DNA of 64,000 bases. Origin: Deltaproteobacteria bacterium (lineage in GTDB: Bacteria; Desulfobacterota; DSM-4660; Desulfatiglandales; Desulfatiglandaceae). The notes under the pieces are model-generated. The model was not told the origin of the DNA. It made no database searches and was given only the letters and a program-made list of their open reading frames with translations. The stretch lies in the NCBI GenBank assembly GCA_019307815.1, contig JAFDIV010000001.1, positions 248,001-312,000 on the forward strand. Direction: 5' to 3'. This document shows positions 51,783 to 61,041 of the stretch, in pieces (within the stretch, counting starts at the first letter, position 1; each line of letters begins with the position of its first letter). Both the position numbers and the translations under genes were made by a program.

Positions 51783-52058
51783 GGTATAGTCCTTTCCCCG
51801 CTCATCGATTATCCTTAAATGGACCTGTTGATATTGCTACCAATAGAGCCAGGACCAGGGAAAATTTCGTTGATTTTTTCCCGGCGATTGTTTAGCCTTT
51901 TGGCGCACTTGGGACGATCATAAGTGGAGGTGTATGCTCTGTCAAGAGATTGATCCCTTTTCTTGGTATCGCCGATCCCATTGCAGCCCGGCAGGTCACT
52001 GATCGGTTTGTTATAGCGTCTTTTCCATTGGACCATTAATGTGTGTAGGAGGAATGAG

Positions 52059-52265
52059 ATGGAACGCATTGCACGGGTATCAGAAATCATTGCTGGCTCG
52101 CCCATCAGCTTTGATGAGGCCATTAAGGCAGGTTTTAGGAGGGCGAATCGCACATTGCGAAATATTACAGGGCTGCGCATCCTGGAGCAACGGGTGGCTG
52201 TTGAGGATGGAGAGATAAAGGAGTATCGGGTTCGTATGGAGGTCATTTTTGTCCTGGAAAGCTGA
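52059..52265 (+). CDS. Dodecin family protein (second copy)
   Basis: The 68-residue protein reads GSPISFDEAIKAGFRRANRTL in its helix and LEQRVAVEDGEIKEYRVRM in its strands; the core matches dodecins well. In alignment, Gly38 stands in the position of the flavin-stacking Trp and Arg57 in that of the flavin-contacting Gln, as in the other copy. The ATG at 52059 has AGGAGGA upstream. It stands alone between LOG (divergent) and the cupin regulator. Confidence 0.88.
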   Translation: MERIARVSEIIAGSPISFDEAIKAGFRRANRTLRNITGLRILEQRVAVEDGEIKEYRVRMEVIFVLES

Positions 52266-52498
52266 AGGGGGCCGTGTAAAAAGGATATCCTGGCGTAGCA
52301 GAAGAATCAAACTGGCCTGCCAGGTTGCCAAATGGCCTAGGGGGGAGCTTTGCCCCAAGTTGAGGGAAGGATTGAGTAGGCGGATTGGCAGGAGGCCTTG
52401 ACCCTTGTGGATATAAGATGTTAGATTAAATAATGCATAACAAAAGCAAGGCAGAGCACAACAGGGATTTGAATATATCTTACTGACTGGAGAGACCA

Positions 52499-53203
52499 AT
52501 GGAAGACAAACATGAAGAAACCCAAAAGAGAGACCCTTATCAGGATTTTTTGAGCGACATAAGCAGCCAATTTGAGAGCAAGGATGAGGAAGAGGCATTT
52601 ATGGAAAGTCTGGGTAGGGAGGTCGCTCAAGAAGGGGAAATCGAAATCAAGGTGGGGGAAAGGGTAAGGCAGGTCAGGGAACAGAAGGGTCTTACTCTAG
52701 AAGATGTGTCTCAGCGAACCGACATTGATCCTTCCTATTTAGCGCAGATTGAAACCGGAGAGGTGGCCCCTCCCTTAGGCGTAGTTATCAAGCTGGCAAA
52801 GGCCTTGGAGATGAGGATGGGCTATTTCATATCAGGAGAGGAGAATCGCCCTTATACCATTGTAAGGCAGCATGATAGGAAGTTGGTATCCCGTTACGAC
52901 TCCAAAAGGGGAAAGCACTATGGGTATGAGTATGAATCCCTTGCTCCACACAAGAAAGATCGGCACATGGAGCCTTTCCTCGTAACGCTCGTATCCTCTG
53001 CTACAGAGGAAGAACGGTCTGCTCACGATGGCCAGGAATTTATTTATGTACTAGAGGGAAAGATGGAGGTGCGGCTACAAAATGAAGTTCACGTATTGGA
53101 GCCCGGCGATGCCATTTACTATGACTCGACCGTGCCTCATCTGGTAAAGTGCCATGGGGAGGAGAAGACCAGGATTCTAGCCGTTCTGTATACCGAGAAA
53201 TGA
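52499..53203 (+). CDS. XRE family regulator with C-terminal cupin
   Basis: The 234-residue protein has an acidic N-terminal arm (about 1-50), an XRE helix-turn-helix (VGERVRQVREQKGLTLEDVSQRTDIDPSYLAQIETG, about 53-88; core LTLEDVSQ and PSYLAQIETG) and a cupin domain (about 150-230; GQEFIYVLEGKMEVRL, LEPGDAIYYDSTVPH). Such HTH-cupin proteins sense small metabolites and control amino acid or acid catabolism genes. Target is unknown; it may act on the catabolic genes further right. The DUF1178 gene follows with 80 bases between. Confidence 0.88.
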   Translation: MEDKHEETQKRDPYQDFLSDISSQFESKDEEEAFMESLGREVAQEGEIEIKVGERVRQVREQKGLTLEDVSQRTDIDPSYLAQIETGEVAPPLGVVIKLAKALEMRMGYFISGEENRPYTIVRQHDRKLVSRYDSKRGKHYGYEYESLAPHKKDRHMEPFLVTLVSSATEEERSAHDGQEFIYVLEGKMEVRLQNEVHVLEPGDAIYYDSTVPHLVKCHGEEKTRILAVLYTEK

Positions 53204-53283
53204 CATAGCACCCCGGAATGCCCGAATTTTTTCCATGGGTGGATTTTCTTGCCTGTTGTACTGAAGAGAGGAACAATATTATT

Positions 53284-53715
53284 ATGATCGTCTTTGATCT
53301 GGAGTGCACAAAAGGTCACTGTTTTGAAGGCTGGTTTGATAGTATTGAGGCATTTGAAGAGCAGAATCACAAAGGACTCGTTAGTTGCCCCGTATGTGGT
53401 GACATCCATGTGAGGCGTGTGCTATCCCCTGTTGCCTTGAAGAAGGGTACAGAATCGGCTGTGCACTCAAATAATGCGCCTGAGGCCATTGATTACAGGC
53501 GCCTTGCAAAGGAAATCGTGAAGTATGTACAAGAAAATTTCGAGGATGTGGGGCCTAAGTTTGCTTCAGAGGCCTTAAAGATGCATTATGGCGTGACTGA
53601 GAAACGGAACATACGGGGATCAGCTACAGAAGAGGAAGAAAAGATCCTAAAAGAAGAAGGTGTTGAGTTTTTTAAGATCCCCTTTCCTAAAAAGGATGAC
53701 AAGAAAACGAACTAG
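53284..53715 (+). CDS. DUF1178 family protein
   Basis: The 143-residue protein starts MIVFDLECTKGHCFEGWF, with the Cys pair CTKGHC, and continues with SCPVCGDIHVRRVLSPVA, a second CxxC. This gives a likely zinc ribbon of the DUF1178 family, function unknown. The ATG at 53284 begins at the family's start; GAGAGG lies about 13 bases before it. An upstream in-frame ATG at 53218 would add 22 residues with no homology. The C-terminal part is charged (PKKDDKKTN). It converges with icd. Confidence 0.84.
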   Translation: MIVFDLECTKGHCFEGWFDSIEAFEEQNHKGLVSCPVCGDIHVRRVLSPVALKKGTESAVHSNNAPEAIDYRRLAKEIVKYVQENFEDVGPKFASEALKMHYGVTEKRNIRGSATEEEEKILKEEGVEFFKIPFPKKDDKKTN

Positions 53716-53782
53716 GTTCATGTTCAGGATTTTCTTCGAATCCACATAATCCTGCCAAGAGGCGTCTTGTTCCCAGATGCTG

Positions 53783-55039
53783 TCAAAGTACAAGATTAGA
53801 TATCTCACCCATATTTTCGCAAACGCAGGCAGCAAAACCAGAGCAAGATACTTCCTTGGCATCCCCCATAAGGCGGGCAAGGTCGTAGGTAACGGTTTTT
53901 TGGGCGATGGTTTTTTCAATGGCCTTTTCAATAAGGGCTGATGCCTCCCCCCACCCTATGTATTGAAGCATCATAGCGCCGCTGAGGATCAAGGAGCAGG
54001 GGTTAACCTTGTCCAGCCCAGCATACTTGGGTGCGGTGCCATGGGTGGCCTCAAAAAGGGCATACCCATTTTGATAATTGATGTTGGCTCCAGGGGCCAT
54101 GCCCACACCGCCAACCTGGGCTGCAAGGGCATCAGAGATATAATCTCCATTTAGGTTTGTGGTGGCAATGACATCAAATTCATTTGGCCGCGTAAGAGCC
54201 TGCTGGAAAAAAATATCTGCTATGGTGTCTTTTATTAGAATCCGGCCTATAGGGGGATGTCCATTGCATTCATCCCAGGTGATGATGCGATCCGGATAAA
54301 GCTCCTTAGCAAGGTCATAGCCCCATTGGCGAAATGCTCCTTCTGTGAACTTCTGGATATTTCCCTTGTGGACCAAGGTTACACTCCTTCTACCATTGTC
54401 CAGAGCATAGTCAATGGCCGCCTGAATGAGCCTGCGGCTGCGGGCGCGACTAATGGGCTTTATCCCTATACCTGTGTCAGGAGGGAGGTGCCAACCATAT
54501 GTTTCTTTCAGGTGGGCAATAAGAGACCGGGCCTCCTGGGTTCCTTCTTTCAGCTCAAATCCGGCATAAACGTCCTCTGTGTTTTCCCGGAAGACAACCA
54601 TGTTTACCTTGTCTGGCTGCCTTGTGGGAGTGGGTACTCCGTTGAAATATCGCACGGGTCTAACGCAGGCATAAAGATCAAGCCTTTGGCGCAAGGCCAC
54701 GTTCAGGCTCCTGATGCCCCCGCCCACTGGGGTGGTAAGGGGCCCTTTTATGCCCACTCTATGGATGTGGAGAGCCTCAATTGTTTCTTCAGGAAGCCAT
54801 GTTCCGGTTATCCGATGTGCCTTTTCCCCGGCGAGCACCTCTTTCCAAATAATTTTCCGGTTTCCTCCCCACACCACTTCCACTGCCCTGTCCAGAACGG
54901 TCTTGGTTGCCTTCCAGATGTCTGGGCCGATGCCGTCTCCCTCTATGAAAGGGATTGTTGGTCTGTTTGGAACCGTGAGTTTTCCGTTGCCAAATAAAAT
55001 TACATCACCTTCGCTCAATGTGTACCTCCGTTTAAACAT
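53783..55039 (-). CDS. icd: NADP-dependent isocitrate dehydrogenase
   Basis: The 418-residue protein is a type I (E. coli-like) isocitrate dehydrogenase that decarboxylates isocitrate to 2-oxoglutarate. Family strings include [32 protein letters not shown] (core LTTPVGGG and RSLNVALR) and [11 protein letters not shown]. The Lys-Tyr in the last motif favours NADP over NAD. Cofactor choice is inferred from that motif. It has its own transcription direction and no TCA neighbour. In anaerobes it may supply 2-oxoglutarate for synthesis. Confidence 0.94.
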   Translation of the reverse strand: MFKRRYTLSEGDVILFGNGKLTVPNRPTIPFIEGDGIGPDIWKATKTVLDRAVEVVWGGNRKIIWKEVLAGEKAHRITGTWLPEETIEALHIHRVGIKGPLTTPVGGGIRSLNVALRQRLDLYACVRPVRYFNGVPTPTRQPDKVNMVVFRENTEDVYAGFELKEGTQEARSLIAHLKETYGWHLPPDTGIGIKPISRARSRRLIQAAIDYALDNGRRSVTLVHKGNIQKFTEGAFRQWGYDLAKELYPDRIITWDECNGHPPIGRILIKDTIADIFFQQALTRPNEFDVIATTNLNGDYISDALAAQVGGVGMAPGANINYQNGYALFEATHGTAPKYAGLDKVNPCSLILSGAMMLQYIGWGEASALIEKAIEKTIAQKTVTYDLARLMGDAKEVSCSGFAACVCENMGEISNLVL

Positions 55040-55126
55040 AGAATTTAGGAGCTAGGACCTAAGAGCCTGACAAAAAGAGACCGAAGTAAAGAACAGTATA
55101 GCCAGGCGTTAGGGTCGGACCTTCAG

Positions 55127-55158
55127 CCCTGCGCGCCATAGGGTCAGGCAGGAAATCT
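55127..55158. repeat. Degenerate copy of the intergenic GC-rich repeat
   Basis: CCCTGCGCGCCATAGGGTC followed by AGGCAGGAAATCTC closely resembles the left part of the element at 41821-41860. It lies in the 337-base gap between icd and the IMP cyclohydrolase gene, which holds no other supported gene. Confidence 0.55.
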
Positions 55159-55376
55159 CCCATATTATGGACAGAAACTGGCTATGTAAAAATAGCATCA
55201 TCATCGTGGAAATGAAAGACATAACCATAGGAAAAGGAAAAAAGCAGCCTGCTTCTTGGGGCTTGATTAACCGTCCTGTTTCCATTAAAAGGTGAGAAAG
55301 GGGGCAAGAGACAGAAAGATTTGTCACTTGGGATGGCTTAGGGAGTTAAAATGGTCGATGCGAAGGAGGAATGAGA

Positions 55377-55973
55377 ATGGGCAAAATCCAAAGGGCTATT
55401 ATTAGTGTTACTGACAAGTCGGGGATTGTGGAATTTGCCAAGGCCCTGGAAGGCTTGGGAGTGGAGATCCTTTCCACTGGTGGAACAGCTAGGGTTTTGA
55501 GGGATGCGGGGGTGTCTGTGAAGGATATTTCGGAATACACGGGATTTCCCGAAATGATGGACGGAAGGGTCAAGACCCTGCACCCAAAGGTGCATGGTGG
55601 ACTGCTGGGGTTGAGGGATAACCCTGACCACGTAAAGGCCATGGAAACACACGGGATACAGCCCATCGACATGGTGGTTGTCAACCTTTATCAGTTTGAA
55701 AAGGCCGTAGAGAAAGAGGGCGTAACACTGGACGAAGCCATTGAGAATATCGACATTGGGGGCCCTTCCATGTTACGGTCCGCTGCCAAGAATTTCAAAT
55801 ATGTAACTGTGATTGTGGATCCCTCTGATTACGGTCCTGTGCTGCGAGAGATGGAGGAATCCGGCGGGAAGATCACCCTGCGGACCCGTTTCCACTTGGC
55901 CCGGAAGGTTTTTAGTCTGACCTCCAAGTACGACAGCGCCATCAGTGGGTATCTGTCCTGTGTGGAGCTCTAA
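55377..55973 (+). CDS. IMP cyclohydrolase half of PurH (stand-alone)
   Basis: The 198-residue protein is the N-terminal cyclohydrolase domain of PurH, which closes FAICAR to IMP. Motifs are [50 protein letters not shown] and [16 protein letters not shown]. It stops where the formyltransferase would begin in a fused PurH; that other half is at 20294-21589, about 34 kb away on the opposite strand. The ATG at 55377 with GGAGGA 6 bases upstream is preferred to the ATG at 55371. The 351-base gap after it holds no supported gene. Confidence 0.92.
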   Translation: MGKIQRAIISVTDKSGIVEFAKALEGLGVEILSTGGTARVLRDAGVSVKDISEYTGFPEMMDGRVKTLHPKVHGGLLGLRDNPDHVKAMETHGIQPIDMVVVNLYQFEKAVEKEGVTLDEAIENIDIGGPSMLRSAAKNFKYVTVIVDPSDYGPVLREMEESGGKITLRTRFHLARKVFSLTSKYDSAISGYLSCVEL

Positions 55974-56324
55974 TAGTAAGAGCTGTTCGTCAAGGGCTTT
56001 TGTGGCACTGGAGCGCGGTGTGGGCCCCGAATTTGACCATAACCAAATTTTCATAGTTTAGCTAGATCCAACTAGGACTTAGGGAAAGGGGCTGAGACTT
56101 GGTGGTATGTGTGATCGTTGTGAGGGGCCGTAAACAATGTTTTTTACTTGTCTTCTGGTTGTATTTGGTATATTTAGGAGCACCGGATATAAGGCTGACT
56201 CTGCCAATGAATTGCTGGCACAAGAAGGGCGATGCTAAAGATATTTTGAAGGGAGGTGAGACGGACTTTGTGATTGTCTGGATTTAACAGGCTTGGTGAT
56301 CCACTTCAAAAAGGAGGACGTGCT

Positions 56325-57347
56325 ATGAAAAGAAGCTTTTTCGTATATGCATTAACTTTGGTAATTGGTGTGGCTTTTGTCCTCGTGGGTGGCACGAACG
56401 TAAATGCTGGCCCCATTAAGCTAACCTATAGCAATTTTTTCCCTCCAACCCATATTCAAAGTAAGTTAGCCGAGGCATGGTGTAAAGAAGTTGAAAAACG
56501 AACCAATGGGCGTGTCAAGGTTGAATATTATCCGGGTCAGACTCTCACAAAGGCTAGACAGTGTTATGATGGCGTAGTGACAGGCCTTTCGGACATAGGC
56601 TTATCATGTCTTGCTTATACTAGAGGACGATTTCCTGTCATGGCAGTGGTAGATCTGCCCATGGGATACACGAGTGGGAAGGTTGCAACGGCAGTGGCCA
56701 ATGCCGTTTATAAGCATTTTATGCCAAAAGAGCTAATGGACACCAAGGTCATGTACCTTCATGCCCACGGACCAGGACTGATTTTCACGAAGGGTAAGGC
56801 TGTGCGCAGGATTGAAGACATGAAGGGGCTTAAGATGAGATCCCATGGAACCAGCGCCAAGGTGATGAAGGCCCTAGGAGCTGTGCCTGTACCCAAGCCT
56901 ATGCCTGAATGTTACCAGATGTTGCAAAAAGGTGTTGTCGATGGAGCATGCTACCCGTTTGAGGCTAACAAAGGGTGGAAGCTAGGTGAGGTAACAGATT
57001 ACGGTATCGCGGCTTATTCTGTAGCCTATACAACCACATTTTTTGTGGTCATGAACAAGGATAAATGGAATTCTCTGCCCGCTGATGTCAAGAATATTAT
57101 CGAGGAGATCAACAAGGAATGGGCCGTAAAGCACGGAGAGGCCTGGGATAGCAGTGACATGGCTGGTATCACTTTCTTCCTGAACCAGGGTAACCAGATC
57201 ATAGGTCTGGACAAGAAGGAGCAGGCCAGGTGGAAAAAGGCTGCAGCACCTGTAATTCAGGAGTATGTGAACGCGATGAACAAAAAAGGCTTTAACGGAA
57301 AGGAAATCGTGGATTACACGGTTAAGGTGCTTGAAAGCCTGAAATAG
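56325..57347 (+). CDS. dctP: TRAP transporter substrate-binding protein DctP
   Basis: The 340-residue periplasmic protein starts with a signal peptide (KRSFFVYALTLVIGVAFVLV, cleaved near NAGPIKL). The domain shows YSNFFPPTHIQSKLAEAWC and GLKMRSHGTSAKVMKALGA with the conserved Arg that holds the carboxylate of the ligand, then KGVVDGACYP. TRAP receptors bind organic acids. It heads a dctP-dctQ-dctM operon. AAGGAGG lies 7 bases before the ATG at 56325. The ligand is not evident; nearby genes hint at an organic or aromatic acid. Confidence 0.92.
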   Translation: MKRSFFVYALTLVIGVAFVLVGGTNVNAGPIKLTYSNFFPPTHIQSKLAEAWCKEVEKRTNGRVKVEYYPGQTLTKARQCYDGVVTGLSDIGLSCLAYTRGRFPVMAVVDLPMGYTSGKVATAVANAVYKHFMPKELMDTKVMYLHAHGPGLIFTKGKAVRRIEDMKGLKMRSHGTSAKVMKALGAVPVPKPMPECYQMLQKGVVDGACYPFEANKGWKLGEVTDYGIAAYSVAYTTTFFVVMNKDKWNSLPADVKNIIEEINKEWAVKHGEAWDSSDMAGITFFLNQGNQIIGLDKKEQARWKKAAAPVIQEYVNAMNKKGFNGKEIVDYTVKVLESLK

Positions 57348-57361
57348 GGGATATGCCAGTA

Positions 57362-57401
57362 GGGGCCGGAGGCCTTTTAGTTGTTCCGGCCCCCCTTTTT
57401 T
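57362..57401 (+). terminator. Rho-independent (attenuating) terminator between dctP and dctQ
   Basis: GGGGCCGGA (57362-57370) pairs with TCCGGCCCC (57385-57393) around a 14-base loop, then CC and TTTTTT (57396-57401). It lies 14 bases after dctP and 12 before dctQ. As an intra-operon partial terminator it would give more binding protein than membrane subunits. Confidence 0.75.
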
Positions 57402-57412
57402 ATGGGTGAGAG

Positions 57413-57895
57413 ATGAAGGGATTCTGGAGTATCATTGAGTGGACCCTGGACAAGCAGAAGGTCATAGGCGCATGTTGTTTGGTGGGCATGACCTTTCTCA
57501 CGTGTGTGGACGTAGTGGGCCGATTTTTCCGGCACCCCGTTTTTGGCTCTGTGGAGCTGGTGGGATACATGTCCACCCTCTCAGTGGCCATGGCCCTTCC
57601 CTACACCCAAAAGGTCAAAGGTCATATTGGGGTAGAGATCCTTTTTCGGTTACTGAAGCCTAAGGTACAGGCCTTGATAGATATCTGCACGAGCTTGTTA
57701 AGCCTGGCATTTTTTATTGCCGTGACATGGCGTATGGCAGTGTATGCGCGTACACTTCATGAATCGGGCGAGGTTTCCATGAACCTGGAGTTCCCCGAGT
57801 ATGCCATTGTATATGTGGTGGCCTTTTGCTTTTTGGTATTTGTCCTGATCATCGTCAGAGACGTGATTGAGAACTGGAAGAAGTTGAAAGAATAA
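57413..57895 (+). CDS. dctQ: TRAP transporter small permease DctQ
   Basis: The 160-residue inner-membrane protein has about four transmembrane segments and the family mark VVGRFFRHPVFGSVELVGYM. DctQ helps the large permease. It follows dctP after an attenuating terminator and precedes dctM by 3 bases. Confidence 0.9.
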   Translation: MKGFWSIIEWTLDKQKVIGACCLVGMTFLTCVDVVGRFFRHPVFGSVELVGYMSTLSVAMALPYTQKVKGHIGVEILFRLLKPKVQALIDICTSLLSLAFFIAVTWRMAVYARTLHESGEVSMNLEFPEYAIVYVVAFCFLVFVLIIVRDVIENWKKLKE

Positions 57896-57898
57896 GCC

Positions 57899-59212
57899 AT
57901 GGATCCGACCGTAGTAGGTATTGTTGGTATTGGTATTATGATTATTATCTTCCTCACGAGGATGCCGGTGGCCTATGTCATGGCGCTTGTAGGCTATTTG
58001 GGATTCAGCATCATGGTATCTCCAAAAGGTGGACTGGCGCTCCTCTCGAGGAATGTGTATGAGGTATTTTCTTCCTATGGGCTGACCACCATTCCCCTAT
58101 TTGTACTCATGGGCCAATTGGCCTTTAACAGTGGTATAAGCCGCAGACTCTATGATGCAGCATATAAATACCTGGGAAGCATCAGAGGTGGACTGGCCAT
58201 GGCCACGGTCTCGGCCTGCACCGCATTTGGCGCGGTGTGTGGCTCTTCTCCTGCCACTGCTGCCACTATGGCCACAGTCGGCCTTCCGGAGATGAAGCGG
58301 TATAACTACGCTGACGAGCTAGCCACAGGGGCTGTTGCATCAGGCGGCGGCCTGGGCATGATCATGCCTCCCAGCATAGTGCTCATTGTCTATGGAATTC
58401 TGACAGAGCAGTCTATTGGGAAACTTTTTGTGGCAGGAATCGTCCCGGCTATCCTGGTTACCATCCTTTTCATTATTTCCATTTACATTCGATGTCGCAA
58501 GAATCCACGACAGGGTCCACCGGGGGAGAAGTTTTCGTGGAGTGAACGGTTTCGCTCACTTTGGTATATGAGCGAAACCCTGGCGGTTTTTATCTTGGTA
58601 ATTGGTGGTCTGTTCTTCGGTCTTTTTACCCCAACAGAGGCGGCTGCAGTGGGAGCATTTGGCGTTTTGGCCCTATCTGTATTGCGCAAGCAATTGACCT
58701 GGCAAGGATTCGTCAAGTCCCTATACGAGACCCTTAGGACTTCTTGTATGGTTATGATGTTAATCGCCGGTGCCGTAATTTTTGGGAAGTTTCTGGCTGT
58801 CACCCGAATCCCCTTTAACATAGCAACATGGGTAGGAGGCTTTGACCTTCCCCGGTACATGATAATGGCCATTGTGGTCTTGATCTATTTTTTTGGTGGG
58901 TGTTTTATGGATGCCTTGGCCTTTGTCATGTTGACAGTGCCGGTTTTCTTCCCACTGGTAACCAGCTTGGGGTATGATCCTATATGGTTTGGTATCATCA
59001 TCGTGATGGTCACGGAGATGGGTGTGATTACCCCACCTGTTGGGATTAATGTGTACGTGGTCTTTGGTGTGGCGAGGAGTGTAATCGGTGAAATTCCTCT
59101 TGAGACGATTTTTAAAGGGATTTTACCCTTTTTACTAGCGGTTATTGCTGGTGTCATCATCCTGATTGCGTTTCCTCAGCTCATTTTGTTTCTCCCGAAT
59201 CTCATGTATTGA
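57899..59212 (+). CDS. dctM: TRAP transporter large permease DctM
   Basis: The 437-residue inner-membrane protein has about 12 hydrophobic segments and the DctM motifs GLTTIPLFVLMGQLAFNSG, GAVCGSSPATAATMATVGLPEM (core GSSPATAATM), and ASGGGLGMIMPPSIVLIVYG (core GMIMPPS). It moves substrate with sodium ions, using DctP as receptor. The following gap of 356 bases holds a GC-rich hairpin and a weak promoter but no supported gene. Confidence 0.93.
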   Translation: MDPTVVGIVGIGIMIIIFLTRMPVAYVMALVGYLGFSIMVSPKGGLALLSRNVYEVFSSYGLTTIPLFVLMGQLAFNSGISRRLYDAAYKYLGSIRGGLAMATVSACTAFGAVCGSSPATAATMATVGLPEMKRYNYADELATGAVASGGGLGMIMPPSIVLIVYGILTEQSIGKLFVAGIVPAILVTILFIISIYIRCRKNPRQGPPGEKFSWSERFRSLWYMSETLAVFILVIGGLFFGLFTPTEAAAVGAFGVLALSVLRKQLTWQGFVKSLYETLRTSCMVMMLIAGAVIFGKFLAVTRIPFNIATWVGGFDLPRYMIMAIVVLIYFFGGCFMDALAFVMLTVPVFFPLVTSLGYDPIWFGIIIVMVTEMGVITPPVGINVYVVFGVARSVIGEIPLETIFKGILPFLLAVIAGVIILIAFPQLILFLPNLMY

Positions 59213-59322
59213 GTACAACCATGGCATAGATTTACAGCGCGTCAACCCTCTCCTCCTAGGGAACAAGCGCTAACCCAAGATTGACCCAGCCATTTCTTTT
59301 AACAGTGATGCCCATGCTACTT

Positions 59323-59339
59323 GCCCGCCCTGGGTGGGC
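59323..59339. repeat. Short GC-rich hairpin
   Basis: GCCCGCC, CTG and GGTGGGC form a seven-position stem (one G-T pair) in the gap between dctM and the FAD subunit gene. It resembles the arms of the other intergenic repeats in the window. There is no T-tract. Confidence 0.4.
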
Positions 59340-59568
59340 TTGGAGTTCGTCTTTTGAGCACGGGTGGGCTATTTCTGGTCCTAAGGATTTTCCTTGACAA
59401 GGCATCCTGTATTTTCTTTAGAAGATAATTATTCACTATAAGCTTGCCTTATATGCCCATTGAGTCAAAAAGAGGTCAGAGGGGGAACAGAGAAACTAGG
59501 CTGCGCTTTGGAGGGCAAAGGTAGGGGGGGCCTGCTTTTAATTTAATTAGTATTAGTAAGGGATTGCC

Positions 59569-60447
59569 ATGTTATTACCAAAATTTGACTATCATGAGGC
59601 CAGCACCCTGGCCGAGGCATGTGAAATGATGGCGGAGCTGTCTGGAAAGGCCAAGGTGCTTGCTGGAGGAACGGACCTGCTTGTGAATATGAAAAAAAAG
59701 ATTTTATCTCCAGAGCACTTGATTTGCGTGGAAAGGGTGGAGGAGATGAAGGGTATTGATGTGGTCGATGGCCACATACGTATCGGTGCCAGTCACAAGG
59801 TAGCTGACATTGCAGCCTCTGCCCAGATATCGCGATCATTGAGCGCCTTGGCTCAAGGGGCGTGCAGTCTTGGCTCTCCCCTTATCCGCAATCTGGCCAC
59901 CATAGCAGGAAATATAGCATCTGCGCGGCCTGCAGCGGATCTGCCTCCTTCTCTCATGGCCTATGATGCTGAGGTGTCATTGCGCAAAAAGGGAGGGGAA
60001 CGGCTGGTAAAGGTGGAGGAACTGTTCAAGGGTCCAGGAGAGACTGTGATCGGCCCTGATGAGATTATCTCCGAGATCCGTGTCCCCAGGCCCAGTGGGC
60101 CGTATGGAGCCCATTATATCAAGCTGGGCGTGAGGCGGGCACTGGAGATATCCTTAGTTAATGTGGCAGTCTTTGTGTTACTGGATGAAGGCGATGGCAG
60201 CATAAAGGATGCAAGGATTGTGCTGGGTGCAGTAGCCCCAACACCCATTCGGGCGCCTTCGGCCGAGGCCCTTTTAAGGGGTGAGAAGCCCGAGGACATG
60301 CTGTACGAAAGGGCTGGGCAGGCCGCTTCGTCCGACAGTAAGCCCATTAGTGATTTTAGGGCCTCTGCAGAGTATCGCAGGGACATGGTAGCCGTGCTTA
60401 CCAAAAGGGCCTTGAGAACAGCCTGCAAAGCTGCTAGTCGATCCTAA
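59569..60447 (+). CDS. FAD-binding subunit of a xanthine dehydrogenase-family hydroxylase
   Basis: The 292-residue protein is the medium (FAD) subunit of a molybdenum hydroxylase. Seen are LAGGTDLLVNMKKK (first FAD loop), SPLIRNLATIAGNIASARPAAD (second FAD loop, core IRNLATIAGN) and PSGPYGAHYIKLGVRRALEIS. It passes electrons from the 2Fe-2S subunit to the acceptor. The extra 4Fe-4S insert of 4-hydroxybenzoyl-CoA reductase beta subunits is absent. The molybdenum subunit expected beside it is not in the window. The ATG at 59569 has AGGG upstream. Confidence 0.88.
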   Translation: MLLPKFDYHEASTLAEACEMMAELSGKAKVLAGGTDLLVNMKKKILSPEHLICVERVEEMKGIDVVDGHIRIGASHKVADIAASAQISRSLSALAQGACSLGSPLIRNLATIAGNIASARPAADLPPSLMAYDAEVSLRKKGGERLVKVEELFKGPGETVIGPDEIISEIRVPRPSGPYGAHYIKLGVRRALEISLVNVAVFVLLDEGDGSIKDARIVLGAVAPTPIRAPSAEALLRGEKPEDMLYERAGQAASSDSKPISDFRASAEYRRDMVAVLTKRALRTACKAASRS

Positions 60448-60478
60448 AAACCTTATTTGTCTTTAAAAAGGGATAGGG

Positions 60479-60952
60479 ATGAAAAAGTTGATTTCTTTAA
60501 CGGTAAACGGCAAAAGGTATGAAATGGCCGTAGAACCCAATCAAATCTTGGCCGATTTCCTTCGGAACGATTTAGGGTTACTCGGAACTAAAAAAGGATG
60601 TGAGGTAGGAGATTGTGGTTCCTGCACTGTATTACTGGACGGCAGGCCAGTTAATTCCTGCCTTGTATTGGCAGTTCAGACAAATGGCAGAGAGGTGCAG
60701 ACTATTGAAGGCATGGAGACAGCTGAAGGGCTCCATCCTCTCCAAAAGGCCTTTGTGGAGAAAGGGGCCATCCAATGTGGTTTTTGTGCGCCTGGAATGA
60801 TTGTGACAGCCAAAAGCTTGCTGGAGAAAAACCTAAGCCCTGATCAGGAGGAGATCAGGAAGGCCATATCAGGAAATCTTTGCAGGTGTACGGGATACCA
60901 AAAGATTATTGAGGCCATTGCATCGGCGGCTGAAGAGATGGTTGACCAATAA
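60479..60952 (+). CDS. 2Fe-2S subunit of the same hydroxylase
   Basis: The 157-residue protein has all eight cysteines for two 2Fe-2S clusters: GCEVGDCGSCTVLLDGRPVNSC (plant-type cluster) and CGFCAPG with GNLCRCTGY (the second). It feeds electrons from the molybdenum centre to FAD. It lies 31 bases after the FAD subunit gene. Here too no large subunit follows; the next gene is a CoA ligase. Confidence 0.9.
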   Translation: MKKLISLTVNGKRYEMAVEPNQILADFLRNDLGLLGTKKGCEVGDCGSCTVLLDGRPVNSCLVLAVQTNGREVQTIEGMETAEGLHPLQKAFVEKGAIQCGFCAPGMIVTAKSLLEKNLSPDQEEIRKAISGNLCRCTGYQKIIEAIASAAEEMVDQ

Positions 60953-61041
60953 GATAAGGCGTACTGTATATGGCTGTCGAGGATAAGTGCGAACAAAGGG
61001 ACCATAGAAGATAGGTCAGTGGAAGTCTGGGAGGACAGGTT

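Noticed and set aside
53725-53754. CAGGATT/AATCCTG inverted repeat between DUF1178 and icd, considered as a bidirectional terminator
   Set aside because: Long loop and no T-run on either side; may still slow polymerase, but not supported.
56217-56237. A sigma54-like site (TGGCAC followed at 10 bases by GC) before dctP
   Set aside because: The -12 half is poor (GGGC instead of TTGC) and no sigma54 activator gene is in the window.
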